DNA from: Leeuwenhoekiella polynyae
Lineage (GTDB): Bacteria; Bacteroidota; Bacteroidia; Flavobacteriales; Flavobacteriaceae
Direction of reading: 5' to 3'
Length of the DNA: 64,000 bases
Assembly (NCBI RefSeq): GCF_004104075.1
Contig: NZ_QOVK01000013.1
Span: 41,790-105,789, forward strand
This document shows, piece after piece, positions 46,824 through 56,807 of the stretch. Made by a program: the position numbers and the translations under genes. How positions within the stretch are numbered: the stretch's first letter is position 1; each line of letters opens with the position of its first letter. The notes beneath the pieces are model-generated. The model did no database searches, was not told where the DNA came from, and worked only from the letters and a program-made list of their open reading frames with translations.

Positions 46824-48098
46824 ATGGAAATTACCGAGGTAATAAAAAGGGATTTTACGACCAAAACCTTTCATTTACACAAAATCACAAACGCTATTTT
46901 AAAAGCCATGACCGCGGTTGAACACGGTGGCCCTAAGGATGCAGAAGAAATCTCTCAAAATGTTTATACTGCGCTTCTGGAGCGTAAAAATGCAGATACT
47001 GCTTACAAACCTACTGTAGAAGAGGTTCAGGATTTTGTGGAGAACAAACTGATGGAAGGTGGTTTTTTTGATGTTGCAAAAGCCTATATCCTATATAGAA
47101 ACGAGCAGGCTCAAAAAAGAAAGGCTAACATTTTTGAAAAAAGAATCAACCTAAAACCATACGATTATCCTGCACTTTATGAATATGTGCCTGCAATTAG
47201 ACACTCCTATTGGATTCATACAGAATTTAATTTTACCAGTGATATACAAGATTTTAAAACCCGCCTTTCTGATACTGAGCGTAGCGCTATAAAGAATACG
47301 ATGCTAGCCATCTCTCAGATAGAAGTAGCTGTAAAAAGCTTCTGGGGTGATATTTATCATAAAATGCCTAAGCCAGAAATTGGTTCTGTAGGCGCAACCT
47401 TTGCCGAAAGTGAAGTAAGACACCACGATGCCTACTCACACCTCCTAGAAATTTTAGGCCTTAATCAGGAATTTAAAAACCTGAAGAAAAAGCCGGTGAT
47501 TATGAAGCGTGTTCATTACTTGGAAACCGCTTTAAAAAACGCTAAAAGTGATGATCATAAAGAATATGCCGAGTCTGTTTTATTGTTCTCTTTATTTATA
47601 GAGCACGTATCCCTGTTCTCGCAGTTCTTGATCATTATGGCCTTCAACAAACACAGAAACGTCTTAAAAGGCATCTCTAACGTGGTAGAAGCGACTTCTA
47701 AAGAAGAACAAATTCACGGAGATTTTGGTATAGACATCATCAATATCATTAAAGACGAAAATCCGGAGTGGTTTGATGCAGATTACCATAGTATGATTCA
47801 AGATATGTGTAAAGATGCATTTGTAGCAGAGAGCGACATCATAGACTGGATTTTTGAAGCAGGCGAAATAGAATTTTTACCAAAAGTTTTGGTTAAAGAA
47901 TTCATCAAAAAGAGATTTAATGATTCCCTTGAAAGTATAGGAATCGAAAAAATATTTGAGGTAGATGAAACCCTTCTCGCAGAAACCGAATGGTTTGACG
48001 ATGAGATCATAGGCACCAAACACGGAGACTTTTTTGTAAAACGCTCCATCAACTATAGTAAAAGAACACAAAGTATAACCAGCGACGACTTATTTTAA
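46824..48098 (+). CDS. nrdB: Ribonucleotide reductase radical subunit NrdB with N-terminal ATP-cone
   Basis: This 424-residue ferritin-like subunit generates the radical for NrdA. The first 90 or so residues (VIKRDFTTKTFHLHKITNAILKAM...PTVEEVQDFVENKLMEGGFFDVAKAYILYR) form an ATP-cone, normally found on NrdA. The metal site has the E, ExxH (FAESEVRHHDAY with a Tyr seven residues after Glu) and EEQIHGDF blocks. This fusion matches the class I RNR of Leeuwenhoekiella, where dATP-driven oligomerisation of the NrdB ATP-cone shuts down activity and the cofactor is a dimanganese site without tyrosyl radical (class Id). nrdA begins 4 bases after the stop. Confidence 0.95.
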   Translation: MEITEVIKRDFTTKTFHLHKITNAILKAMTAVEHGGPKDAEEISQNVYTALLERKNADTAYKPTVEEVQDFVENKLMEGGFFDVAKAYILYRNEQAQKRKANIFEKRINLKPYDYPALYEYVPAIRHSYWIHTEFNFTSDIQDFKTRLSDTERSAIKNTMLAISQIEVAVKSFWGDIYHKMPKPEIGSVGATFAESEVRHHDAYSHLLEILGLNQEFKNLKKKPVIMKRVHYLETALKNAKSDDHKEYAESVLLFSLFIEHVSLFSQFLIIMAFNKHRNVLKGISNVVEATSKEEQIHGDFGIDIINIIKDENPEWFDADYHSMIQDMCKDAFVAESDIIDWIFEAGEIEFLPKVLVKEFIKKRFNDSLESIGIEKIFEVDETLLAETEWFDDEIIGTKHGDFFVKRSINYSKRTQSITSDDLF

Positions 48099-48102
48099 AA
48101 CA

Positions 48103-49896
48103 ATGAACGAATCAAAATTACACCTCGGAGAAGAGTTACAACAAAAAACCACAAGCGCAACTGATACCCTTGCACAAGCGAGAAAAGAAGCGCTTAAAAA
48201 TTCATCAGAAAAGCAAGAACATAAGTTTGAATGGTTAAATGATTTCAGTAGAAACTTTTTAGCATCAGGCTACCTTACTAAAGGAGTTACTCCAGAAGGG
48301 CGTATCCGTGAAATTGCAGATCATGCAGAAACTATATTAGGTATAGCTGGTTTTTCAGATAAGTTCTACGGCTATATGAGCGAAGGTTTTTATTCACTGG
48401 CTTCTCCGGTTTGGTCAAACTTTGGTAAAGAGCGTGGTTTGCCAATTAGCTGCTTCGGTTCTCATATAGATGATGACATGGGTAACATTTTATACACCCA
48501 GTCTGAAGTAGGTATGATGTCTAAACTAGGTGGTGGTACTTCTGGATATTTTGGAAAAATTAGACATCGCGGTGCTGATGTGAAAAATAACGGTCAGGCT
48601 TCTGGAGCTGTACACATTATGCAGCTTTTTGAATCTATGGTTGATGTCGTAAGTCAAGGTTCTGTACGTCGTGGTCGCTTTTCTCCCTACTTACCGGTTG
48701 AACACCCGGACATTGAAGAGTTCTTAGAAATAGGTACCGAAGGTAATCCTATTCAAGAATTAACACACGGCGTATCGGTGACCAACCAGTGGATGGAAGA
48801 CATGGTAGCCGGTGACGAGAAAAAACGTGCTGTATGGGCTAAAGTACTGCAACGTCGCGGGGAAATGGGATATCCTTATATCTTCTTTAAAGACAATGCA
48901 AACAACGGTGCTGCAGATGTGTTTAGAGATAACAATCACACGATCTACGCTAGTAACTTGTGTACAGAAATCATGTTACCCTCTAATGAAAATTGGTCAT
49001 TTGTTTGTGTACTTTCTTCAGTTAATGTTTTACACTATGATAAATGGAAAAATACTGATGCCGTAGAAACTATGGTTCATTTCTTAGATGCTGTGATTAC
49101 AGAATTCTGTGAAAAACTAGAGGTTTATCGTGATTCTGATAGCCGTGAAGATCGCCAGACCTTCTTGTTTATGGAAAGAGCCTATAATTTTGCTAAAGAA
49201 AACCGGGCATTAGGATTAGGTGTTTTAGGTTGGCACTCGCTATTACAATCTAAAATGTTGCCGTTCAACAGTCAGGAAGCCTATGATCTAAACAGTGAAA
49301 TCTTTAGAACTATCAAAGAAAAATCCTACCAGGCATCAGCAGCTTTAGCAGATCGTTTTGGCGAACCTGAAGCTTTAAAAGGTTATGGAAGACGCAATGC
49401 AACTTTAAATGCAATTGCTCCCACAACCTCATCTGCATTTATATTAGGTCAGGTATCACAGGGGATAGAGCCTATTTGGTCTAACACCTATGTAAAAGAT
49501 ATCGCTAAAGTAAAAACCACAATTAGAAATCCGTTTTTAGTTGATTTACTAGAAGAAAAAGGTAAAAATACTACTGAAGTTTGGAGAAGCATCAGAGACT
49601 TTGATGGCTCTGTTCAACATCTAGATTTCTTATCAGACTTAGAAAAAGATGTATTTAAAACCTATTCTGAAATCGATCAATTAGACATCGTTTACCAAGC
49701 TGCTAACAGACAAAACCATATTGACCAAGGTCAATCTGTGAACATCATCGTTCACCCGGAAATGCCCGTTAAAGACATCAATAAAATTCATATTACTGCC
49801 TGGAAACTGGGGTTAAAATCTTTGTATTACCAGCACAGCATGAATGCTGCTCAAAAATTCAAGCAGAAAAAAGCCTGCGTAAGTTGTGAGGCTTAA
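48103..49896 (+). CDS. nrdA: Ribonucleotide reductase catalytic subunit NrdA without ATP-cone
   Basis: The protein has 597 residues, shorter than canonical NrdA (about 760), since the N-terminal ATP-cone is absent. The catalytic features are present: LPISCFGSHIDDDMGNI (first active cysteine), the finger loop SNLCTEIMLPS (N, C and E of the radical site), APTTSSAFILGQ and the C-terminal KFKQKKACVSCEA, the CxxC redox pair that accepts electrons. Regulation by dATP thus comes only through NrdB. Both genes end at a strong terminator. Confidence 0.95.
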   Translation: MNESKLHLGEELQQKTTSATDTLAQARKEALKNSSEKQEHKFEWLNDFSRNFLASGYLTKGVTPEGRIREIADHAETILGIAGFSDKFYGYMSEGFYSLASPVWSNFGKERGLPISCFGSHIDDDMGNILYTQSEVGMMSKLGGGTSGYFGKIRHRGADVKNNGQASGAVHIMQLFESMVDVVSQGSVRRGRFSPYLPVEHPDIEEFLEIGTEGNPIQELTHGVSVTNQWMEDMVAGDEKKRAVWAKVLQRRGEMGYPYIFFKDNANNGAADVFRDNNHTIYASNLCTEIMLPSNENWSFVCVLSSVNVLHYDKWKNTDAVETMVHFLDAVITEFCEKLEVYRDSDSREDRQTFLFMERAYNFAKENRALGLGVLGWHSLLQSKMLPFNSQEAYDLNSEIFRTIKEKSYQASAALADRFGEPEALKGYGRRNATLNAIAPTTSSAFILGQVSQGIEPIWSNTYVKDIAKVKTTIRNPFLVDLLEEKGKNTTEVWRSIRDFDGSVQHLDFLSDLEKDVFKTYSEIDQLDIVYQAANRQNHIDQGQSVNIIVHPEMPVKDINKIHITAWKLGLKSLYYQHSMNAAQKFKQKKACVSCEA

Positions 49897-49929
49897 TCAA
49901 TAGAATTTTTTTATTTAAGTAAGTGTTGC

Positions 49930-49959
49930 AAGAGCCGGTAGAAATACCGGCTCTTTCTT
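49930..49959 (+). terminator. Terminator of nrdBA
   Basis: AAGAGCCGGTA (49930-49940) and TACCGGCTCTT (49945-49955) are a perfect 11-pair stem with a GAAA loop and a T-rich tail, 34 bases after the nrdA stop. Confidence 0.9.
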
Positions 49960-50023
49960 TTATAAGAACTTATTTTCAATTTAAATTATCCAGTAACTTT
50001 AGCTCACTAAACAAGTTATTACT

Positions 50024-50548
50024 ATGGATCTTCAAGAATTAAAATATCCTATAGGGATTTTTGAAAAACCGGAAACTATCACAGCTTCTCAAATCGAAAA
50101 CTGGATTCATACCATTCAAGATTTTCCGCGATCAATTACCCAATTAACCAAAAATCTTTCCAAAGATAGCTTAGCAAAAACCTACCGGCTCGATGGCTGG
50201 AATATTAAGCAGCTTGTACATCATTGCGCAGATAGTCATATGCATGCATTTATACGGTTTAAACTGGCATTAACTGAAAACACTCCACAAATCAAACCCT
50301 ACTTTGAAGACAAGTGGGCTGAGCTGCCTGATACTGCATCAACACCTATAGAAGCTTCACTTAAACTTATTGAAGGCTTACATCTGCGCTGGGCGATTCT
50401 ACTAAAGGTATTAGAACCTGAAGATCTGGAACGGACTTACATTCACCCGGAACACGGCAAACAGTTTACCTTAGCAGAAACCATTGGGATGTATGACTGG
50501 CACTGCAGGCATCATTTAGCACATATTAAAAATGCGCTCAACTCCTAG
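50024..50548 (+). CDS. DinB/YfiT-family putative bacillithiol transferase
   Basis: The protein has 174 residues, a four-helix DinB-like bundle. It begins with the family's YPIGIFEKPETITASQIENWI. Metal ligands are in VHHCADSHMHAF (His about 64) and the terminal DWHCRHHLAHI (HxxxH). WNIKQLVHHCADSHMHA and DTASTPIEASLKLIEGLHLRWAILL are diagnostic of YfiT/BstA-type thiol transferases or metal-dependent hydrolases. Bacillithiol is made by some Bacteroidota, which fits. Gene stands between nrdA and a zinc-ribbon gene, 20 bases upstream of it. Confidence 0.88.
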   Translation: MDLQELKYPIGIFEKPETITASQIENWIHTIQDFPRSITQLTKNLSKDSLAKTYRLDGWNIKQLVHHCADSHMHAFIRFKLALTENTPQIKPYFEDKWAELPDTASTPIEASLKLIEGLHLRWAILLKVLEPEDLERTYIHPEHGKQFTLAETIGMYDWHCRHHLAHIKNALNS

Positions 50549-50567
50549 AAAATCATTATTTTAGAAT

Positions 50568-50915
50568 ATGCAAAAGACTTGCCCGGAGTGTGGAGATAAA
50601 ATTATAGGTCGCGCAGATAAAAAATACTGCAGCGACTCGTGCAGAAATGCTGCAAACAATAAACTCAACAGCGACCGAAAGAACCTGATACGAAATACCA
50701 ATAACAAACTGCGTAAAAATTATCGCATTCTCGAGTCTTTAAATCCTGACGACAAGACCAAAACCACAAAGAGTAAATTAGCTTTAGCAGGTTTTGATTT
50801 TAATTTGTTTACCAGCATTTATACTACAAAGGTCGGCACCGTTTATTACTTTGTTTATGATCAGGGCTATCTTCCGCTAGACAATGACTTTTATGCTCTG
50901 GTAAGACGCAACTGA
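50568..50915 (+). CDS. Small zinc-ribbon protein
   Basis: The protein has 115 residues. The N-terminus holds a four-cysteine ribbon: CPECGDKIIGRADKKYCSDSCR (two CxxC-type pairs). A helix rich in Arg, Asn and Lys follows (about 22-60), then a C-terminal beta region with FDFNLFTSIYTTKVGTVYYFVYDQGYLPL. The family is common and uncharacterised in flavobacteria, and DNA or RNA binding is plausible. It follows yfiT by 20 bases, suggesting a shared transcript. Confidence 0.8.
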   Translation: MQKTCPECGDKIIGRADKKYCSDSCRNAANNKLNSDRKNLIRNTNNKLRKNYRILESLNPDDKTKTTKSKLALAGFDFNLFTSIYTTKVGTVYYFVYDQGYLPLDNDFYALVRRN

Positions 50916-50995
50916 CAACTTCCAGGTAGTAGCATTTAAGTTTAAGCTAGGAATTCAAAAAAATAATTTATTTTGCAGAAAAATACACTTATTTC

Positions 50996-52852
50996 TTGCC
51001 TAGAATTCTAAATATTTTCCTCTTACTTTTCTGTATCTACAACGTACAAGCTCAAGAAATTGTCTGGCAAAAAACACTAGGAGGCATAAACCATGATTGG
51101 TGTAGTTTTATTAAAGAAGGAAAAGAGAACAACTATCTAGTTGCCGGATATACCTACAACAACACGGGAGATATTACGGATACCAATAATGGAGCTTCAG
51201 ATATTTGGCTTGTTTCATTAAAAAAAGAAAATGGTTCTATTCAATGGCAAAAAACATTGGGAGGTGACGGAACTGATTATATTTCGCAAATATTTGAAAC
51301 CCATGATGGTGGTTATCTACTATTGGGTAATTCAACTTCTGATTCTAATGGCGATAAAACTGATGTTTTTTATGGTGGTTGGGATGATATTTGGATCGTA
51401 AAACTAGATACTAATCTAAATATTGAATGGGATCTTACGTATGGGGGGGCTGGTACAGACAGAGTAGCAAATGCCGTAGTAACCAACCAAGGCTATTTAA
51501 TTGCTAGTGGTTCAGACAGTCCAATTTCTGGAAGCAAGACTGCAGCATTGAAAGGTGAGTCTGACATTTGGTTACTTATGTTAGATTTTGATGGAAATGA
51601 AATCTGGCAAAAAACCTTGGGTGGAACTCAAGACGATATTCCAAGTCAAATAATGAAAACCAATGACGGCAACTTTATAATCGCTGCTAGTTCAAATTCT
51701 TCCATTTCTCAAGACAAATCAGAAGATGTACTAAATGATAATGGAACATTTGACTTTTGGATCATTAAAATCAATTCTTTAGGTGAAATTATATGGGATC
51801 ATGTTTATGGTGGTACACATGGGGACATCAGCAGTAACATTATCCAAAGCTCCGATGGGAACTTTGTAGTTTCAGGAACATCGAATTCTCAGATTAATTT
51901 TGATAAATCAGAAGCGCCAATATGCAACTCAATAGACATTTGGATTCTGAAAATCACCACTGATGGCACAGTCATTTGGGATAAAACTTTAGGAGGAAAT
52001 GATACAGAATCAGCTACCGCTCTCTTTGAAAATAGTTCAGGAAATATAGTTATTTCTGGTGACACGTATTCTGACCCTCTTGGTTATGTAAGTGAACCTT
52101 CTAACGGAGACAGTGATTACTGGCTTACTATAATTAGTCAAAATGGCGAATTTATAAGAGATAAACGTTTTGGAGGAAGTGGTTTAGACAGAAACTTAGG
52201 TACTATTCAAGATTCTCAGAGTAATTATATTCAAATAGGATGGTCAGACTCTAATATTTCTGGCGATAAAACTGAAAGTAATTATAGCCGTGATTGGTGG
52301 ATATTAAAGTTCAACCTTTCTGATACTATCAATGATATAGAAACACCTCGTCTAATTACTCTCTCAGGTTGCCTTAATTCTGATTTGAAATTAGAGTCAT
52401 CTACAGGATCTCGCTACGAGTGGACTGGCCCTAAAGGATTCTTTAGCACTATTCAAAATCCAACTTTGACCAATATAAATGCTGAAAAGACCGGAAGCTA
52501 TCGAGTAAAAGTCTATTCAGAAAACAACTGTTTTACAGAAGAAATCGTTAATATTCAATTATTAGAAAATTGTGAAGAAAATATATCGGATATGAGTTAC
52601 ACTTTTCCCAAATTTTTCACACCTAATAATGATGGTTACAATGATTTATGGACGCCGGTTTCATCACAGTCCCAGATTATTGAAAAAGTCAATATTTTCA
52701 ATCGCTTTGGCAAATTAGTAAAATCTCTTAATGAAAATGATTCTTGGGATGGTACTTATAATGGCAGAATGCTACCATCAACCGACTATTGGTTTAAAGC
52801 TACATTTACCGATAATACATTTAAAACAGGACATTTTACTTTAAAAAAGTGA
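50996..52852 (+). CDS. T9SS type-B secreted repeat protein
   Basis: The protein has 618 residues. From the TTG at 50996 a signal peptide ends in NVQAQ. The body has at least seven repeats of about 55 residues, each with WQKTLGG or variant, then GGYLL/FIIAASSNSS, DIWLVKLD, compatible with a beta-propeller. The C-terminal 75 residues (FTPNNDGYNDLWTP...IEKVNIFNRFGKLVKSL...WDGTYNGRMLPSTDYWF) are the gliding-motility-associated type-B sorting domain, directing export by the type IX system. No ATG was available; a longer TTG start at 50973 is out of frame. Confidence 0.88.
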   Translation: MPRILNIFLLLFCIYNVQAQEIVWQKTLGGINHDWCSFIKEGKENNYLVAGYTYNNTGDITDTNNGASDIWLVSLKKENGSIQWQKTLGGDGTDYISQIFETHDGGYLLLGNSTSDSNGDKTDVFYGGWDDIWIVKLDTNLNIEWDLTYGGAGTDRVANAVVTNQGYLIASGSDSPISGSKTAALKGESDIWLLMLDFDGNEIWQKTLGGTQDDIPSQIMKTNDGNFIIAASSNSSISQDKSEDVLNDNGTFDFWIIKINSLGEIIWDHVYGGTHGDISSNIIQSSDGNFVVSGTSNSQINFDKSEAPICNSIDIWILKITTDGTVIWDKTLGGNDTESATALFENSSGNIVISGDTYSDPLGYVSEPSNGDSDYWLTIISQNGEFIRDKRFGGSGLDRNLGTIQDSQSNYIQIGWSDSNISGDKTESNYSRDWWILKFNLSDTINDIETPRLITLSGCLNSDLKLESSTGSRYEWTGPKGFFSTIQNPTLTNINAEKTGSYRVKVYSENNCFTEEIVNIQLLENCEENISDMSYTFPKFFTPNNDGYNDLWTPVSSQSQIIEKVNIFNRFGKLVKSLNENDSWDGTYNGRMLPSTDYWFKATFTDNTFKTGHFTLKK

Positions 52853-52870
52853 GACCTTAAATCAATCGAA

Positions 52871-53332
52871 TTACTTCCAGGTTGCGCCTTTTAACTTTAA
52901 AGCAGCCTTTATCACATCCATCTGACTGATTTGCCCTACTAGTTTTCCATTTTCAACAATAGGAAAACGGCGGTGTTTACGCTCAATAAAAAAGCGAGCT
53001 GCATCCAGCACATTCATATTTCCATCTATAGTTTCCACATCAATTGCCATGTTTTGTCCTACAGTTGCATTGAGCATTGGCAAGTTATGATATCGGCTAT
53101 CTGATATGTGCTTGATACAATCCCCTTCAGAAATAACGCCTAACAACTCATAGTTTTCATTCACAACCGGTGCTCCTGAAATACGGTACTTGATCAGTTT
53201 TTGCATCACATCCATTATCGACTCGTCAGGTGTAAATGTGATAAGCCTTGTTGTCATATAATCTGAAACTTTAATATTTACTTCTTCGGCAACAACTTTA
53301 GATCGTTTACCCATAAAACTCTTGATTCCCAT
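52871..53332 (-). CDS. CBS-domain protein
   Basis: The protein has 153 residues with two CBS domains. The first (about 22-80) is VSDYMTTRLITFTPDESIMDVMQKLIKYRISGAPVVNENYELLGVIS, and the second (about 88-145) includes ETIDGNMNVLDAARFFIERKHRRFPIVENGKLVGQIS. Tandem CBS pairs bind adenosyl nucleotides and signal energy state. The first 15 residues (MGIKSFMGKRSKVVAEE) are basic. No effector domain is attached. It ends 18 bases from the convergent T9SS gene. Confidence 0.92.
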   Translation of the reverse strand: MGIKSFMGKRSKVVAEEVNIKVSDYMTTRLITFTPDESIMDVMQKLIKYRISGAPVVNENYELLGVISEGDCIKHISDSRYHNLPMLNATVGQNMAIDVETIDGNMNVLDAARFFIERKHRRFPIVENGKLVGQISQMDVIKAALKLKGATWK

Positions 53333-53472
53333 ATGCTTATATTTTTAGACTCTTTAAATTAGACAAAATATCCGAGATATAGAAAACGATTTCTTTATCA
53401 AATTTTCAAATCACTTCAAGTCTTGTACATACCGGTCTTTCCTACTACCTTTAACCGAATATTCGTCTACCT

Positions 53473-55779
53473 ATGAAAACGCATTACGCTGCCGTACTTT
53501 CTTTTTTGCTCATTCTGGGGCTTATTTATTTTAGTTTTTACACACACAAACCGCAAAGTATAGCTGATGCCAACACTCCGCTAACAGCATTTTCTACTGC
53601 GCGTGCACAAGCTTTTGTAGATTCTATAGCTCGTGAAGCGCATGGCGTGGGAATGCCGGCACATCAAACTACGCAAAACTATATCGTAAAAACGCTAGAA
53701 GGTTTTGGTCTCGAGACACAAATACAAACTGATTTTGCATATAAACCCGGCTGGGGCGCTTTAAGCAGAGCTGAAAATATAATCACACGCATTCCCGGTA
53801 CAGGTTCTGGTCAGACGCTTTTGCTGATGTCGCATTACGACAGTGCACCGCATACAGCATCACACGGAGCAAGTGACGCCGGAAGCGGAGTTGCTGCGAT
53901 TTTAGAAACCATAAGAGCCTATTTAGCCAAAGGCGAAAAAGCCAAAAATGATATTATTATTTTGTTTACAGATGCTGAAGAATTAGGTCTTAATGGTGCT
54001 TCGGTATTTGTGAACAAGCATCCATGGGCAAAAGATGTAGACCTGGCTTTAAACTTTGAAGCCCGTGGAAGCGGCGGCCCTTCTAATATGATCGTAGAGA
54101 CCAACGGCGGGAACGGCAAACTGATCAAGGCTTTTGCTGAAGCCAACCCTTCTCATCCGTATGCAAACTCGCTGATGTATAGCGTTTATAAATTATTGCC
54201 TAACGATACTGACTCTACTGTCCTGCGCGAAGATGGCGATATTGATGGATTTTTCTTTGCGTTTATTGGCGATCACTTTGACTACCACACAGCCAATGAT
54301 ATTCCCAGCCGTCTAGATCCGGAGTCTTTAGAACATCAAGGCAGGTATCTATCGGCTCTTTTAGACTATTTTAAAGATGCAGATCTCAACTTAAAAGCAG
54401 ATGAGGACTATGTCTATTTTAACCTTCCTATACTTAAAATGGCTTATTATCCATTCAGTTGGATTTTACCGATGCTAATAGGTGCTTGGATCTTATTTTT
54501 TATGGTACTCCTATATGGAATGCGCAAAAAACAACTCACAGTTTTAGGGGTTTTACGCGGGTTTCTTCCGTTACTCATTTCGCTTGTTTTAGCCTATTTA
54601 GTTAGCCTGGGCTGGAAGGCAATTTTAGCACTAGACCCTGCACAAGCCGATATTTTACAAGGCTTTCCTTATAATGGTTATGAACTTTTAGCCGGTTTTG
54701 TCGCGCTTATTTTAGCACTTACCTTTTTCATTTATAAACTCTTCTATAAACCCAACACAGCAGCTTCACTCAGTTTTGCACCGTTATTCTTTTGGCTACT
54801 CATTGCAACCGGAGTAGGCCTGTATTTAGAAGGCGCTTCCTTTTTTGTAATTCCTATTTATTTTGGATTGCTGAGTGTGTTTTTAATTTTAAAAAGCGAC
54901 AAGCCCAACTTGTTTCTACTCACCCTTCTTTCTGCTCCGGCCCTATTTATCATAACCCATTATATCAAAGAATTTCCTGTGGGTCTGGGTCTCAAAATGC
55001 TGGTAGCAGCAACTGCGCTTACCGTATTACTTTTTGGCTTGTTGCTTCCGGTGATGGGCTATTATAAGATGAAAGGCAAACTTGCAATCTTATTTCTACT
55101 CGTGAGTGTTGGTGCTTTTATTTCGGCGTATGCAAAATCTGACTTCACCGAAGAAAGACGTTTTCCTACCAGTTTAAACTATGTTTACGATGCAGATACT
55201 GAAGAAGCATTTTTTGCTACTTACAACAACCAGCTAGACGATTGGCTGAAAACTAGTTTGGGAGAACATATACAAACCGCAGAAGAAGCCGGTAAAAATC
55301 CGGAATCCGGGAAATACGGGAGTCGGTATTCTTATATTTCAAAAGCACCGGTAACTTTTGTTGCACCTTCGCAAATTTACACTTCTAAGGATACTATAAT
55401 TGATGGTGAGCGCAGACTGGATTTCACTGTATTTCCACAACGCAATGTGGGAGATATGATTTTATTGTGTCCAAAAGGCACTCCATTTAACCGGTTAAGC
55501 TTTAATGGGCAGGAGGTTTTATCCCGAGAAGGCGAAGCATTTCCGTTAGCAAATCGCTCTACAGACTATTTATTGAGCTACCGGCTTGTTGACAGAGAAC
55601 CGCTCGAAGTGCATTTAACAATAGCAGCAGGTGCGCCGTTGCAATTTACGCTTTTTGATTATAGCTATGATCTTTTAGAAAACACAAGCTTTGACCTACC
55701 TTCGCGCCCTTTAAATGCTATGCCAATGCCTTTTGTAAATACCGATGCGCTGATCACCAAACAGCAAATCGAATTTTAA
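53473..55779 (+). CDS. M28-family membrane-bound peptidase
   Basis: The protein has 768 residues. An N-terminal membrane anchor (about 6-24) precedes an M28 zinc aminopeptidase domain (about 50-310): LLLMSHYDSAPHTASHGASDAGSGVAA (zinc His and bridging Asp), FTDAEELGLNGA (catalytic and metal Glu), NFEARGSGG and DHFDYHTANDIPSRLD (last His). Eight to nine further membrane helices follow (about 325-550), then an extracytoplasmic beta-rich C-terminus. This resembles the Fxna/Endoplasmic-type vacuolar peptidases; the substrate is unknown. Followed by an epimerase-like gene after 25 bases. Confidence 0.9.
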   Translation: MKTHYAAVLSFLLILGLIYFSFYTHKPQSIADANTPLTAFSTARAQAFVDSIAREAHGVGMPAHQTTQNYIVKTLEGFGLETQIQTDFAYKPGWGALSRAENIITRIPGTGSGQTLLLMSHYDSAPHTASHGASDAGSGVAAILETIRAYLAKGEKAKNDIIILFTDAEELGLNGASVFVNKHPWAKDVDLALNFEARGSGGPSNMIVETNGGNGKLIKAFAEANPSHPYANSLMYSVYKLLPNDTDSTVLREDGDIDGFFFAFIGDHFDYHTANDIPSRLDPESLEHQGRYLSALLDYFKDADLNLKADEDYVYFNLPILKMAYYPFSWILPMLIGAWILFFMVLLYGMRKKQLTVLGVLRGFLPLLISLVLAYLVSLGWKAILALDPAQADILQGFPYNGYELLAGFVALILALTFFIYKLFYKPNTAASLSFAPLFFWLLIATGVGLYLEGASFFVIPIYFGLLSVFLILKSDKPNLFLLTLLSAPALFIITHYIKEFPVGLGLKMLVAATALTVLLFGLLLPVMGYYKMKGKLAILFLLVSVGAFISAYAKSDFTEERRFPTSLNYVYDADTEEAFFATYNNQLDDWLKTSLGEHIQTAEEAGKNPESGKYGSRYSYISKAPVTFVAPSQIYTSKDTIIDGERRLDFTVFPQRNVGDMILLCPKGTPFNRLSFNGQEVLSREGEAFPLANRSTDYLLSYRLVDREPLEVHLTIAAGAPLQFTLFDYSYDLLENTSFDLPSRPLNAMPMPFVNTDALITKQQIEF

Positions 55780-55804
55780 AAGCATTGTTTAAAATTGAAT
55801 TATT

Positions 55805-56605
55805 ATGAGCAGGATTGCTATCGCAGGATTAGGATGGTTGGGACTACCACTGGCCGCGCAATTACAAGAATTGGGACATACCGTAAAAGGTTCGGTTACT
55901 TCTAAAACCAAACAAGCAGAATTGAAAACCTACGGCGTTGATGTCTATCAGGTTGAAATTGCAGAAGACGAAATTCGCGGGGAGATCAATTCGTTTTTAG
56001 CAGATTCTGAAATTCTGATCATTTTAATTCCGCCTGGTTTACGCCGAAATACGGGTCACAACCACGCTTTGCGGATGGCCCAATTGCTGGATGCTGTTGA
56101 AAAATCTTCTGTACAAAAAGTGATTTTAATAAGCAGTACAGGCGTTTATGACGATTCTCAAGGAAAAGTTACCGAAGCTGATGTACCCAAACCTCAGGAT
56201 AACAAAGGCAAGCAACTAGTAGAAGTTGAACAGATTTTCTTTAAGTCTACTGCGGTTAAAACTACCGTAATACGCTTTGGCGGACTCTTTGGCGGTAGCC
56301 GAAATCCGGTAAAATACCTTGCCGGTCGTACGGGTTTAAGCAATGGTAACGCGTCAGTGAATCTTATTCACCGTCAAGATTGTATGGGTGTTATTTTAGG
56401 CGTGATTTATAAAAATGCTTTTGGTCATATCATAAATGCGGTACACCCTGAGCATCCTGCAAAAGCGGTTTATTATAAAAAACAAGCAGAAGCTTTAGGT
56501 CTGGAACCTCCTGTTTATGAATCTGATAGAGATCAGACTTTTAAACAAATAGACTCTGTTACTTTAAAACCTTTATTAGGCTATACGTTTCAAAAAAACC
56601 TATAA
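55805..56605 (+). CDS. NAD(P)-binding Rossmann protein, YeeZ/epimerase-like
   Basis: The protein has 266 residues. IAIAGLGWLGLPLAAQLQELGH (GxGxxG-type, residues 4-25) binds the dinucleotide; ILIILIPPGLRRN and LISSTGVYDDSQGKVTEAD follow, resembling the extended SDR or YeeZ-type. The catalytic Ser-Tyr-Lys is partly seen (SSTGVY, with Gly-Lys at 145). The VTVIRFGGLFG strand and IHRQDCMGVILGV end support an epimerase-like fold. Reaction unknown. Probably co-transcribed with the M28 peptidase. Confidence 0.82.
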   Translation: MSRIAIAGLGWLGLPLAAQLQELGHTVKGSVTSKTKQAELKTYGVDVYQVEIAEDEIRGEINSFLADSEILIILIPPGLRRNTGHNHALRMAQLLDAVEKSSVQKVILISSTGVYDDSQGKVTEADVPKPQDNKGKQLVEVEQIFFKSTAVKTTVIRFGGLFGGSRNPVKYLAGRTGLSNGNASVNLIHRQDCMGVILGVIYKNAFGHIINAVHPEHPAKAVYYKKQAEALGLEPPVYESDRDQTFKQIDSVTLKPLLGYTFQKNL

Positions 56606-56723
56606 AGCTTAAAACTCATTTCTGAGTAAACTACCTCGGGAAAACCCTATGAATCATTCGTTAAAACAAATTCCCCATTTTGAAACAAGCTTCGGGGTAT
56701 TAAACCTTTTGGCGGTGCCAATA

Positions 56724-56752
56724 AAAAAACCCGGCAAGCACCTACCGGGTTT
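56724..56752 (-). terminator. Terminator of the second aspartokinase
   Basis: AAACCCGG (56727-56734) pairs with CCGGGTTT (56745-56752) around a 10-base loop. On the minus strand it is followed by TTTTTTTAT, so it ends the aspartokinase gene (stop at 56808). Confidence 0.8.
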
Positions 56753-56807
56753 CTCATGTTAATCTTCTGGTTGGTCAGAAGAAAGGCTAACACTAACTAA
56801 CAAAAGT

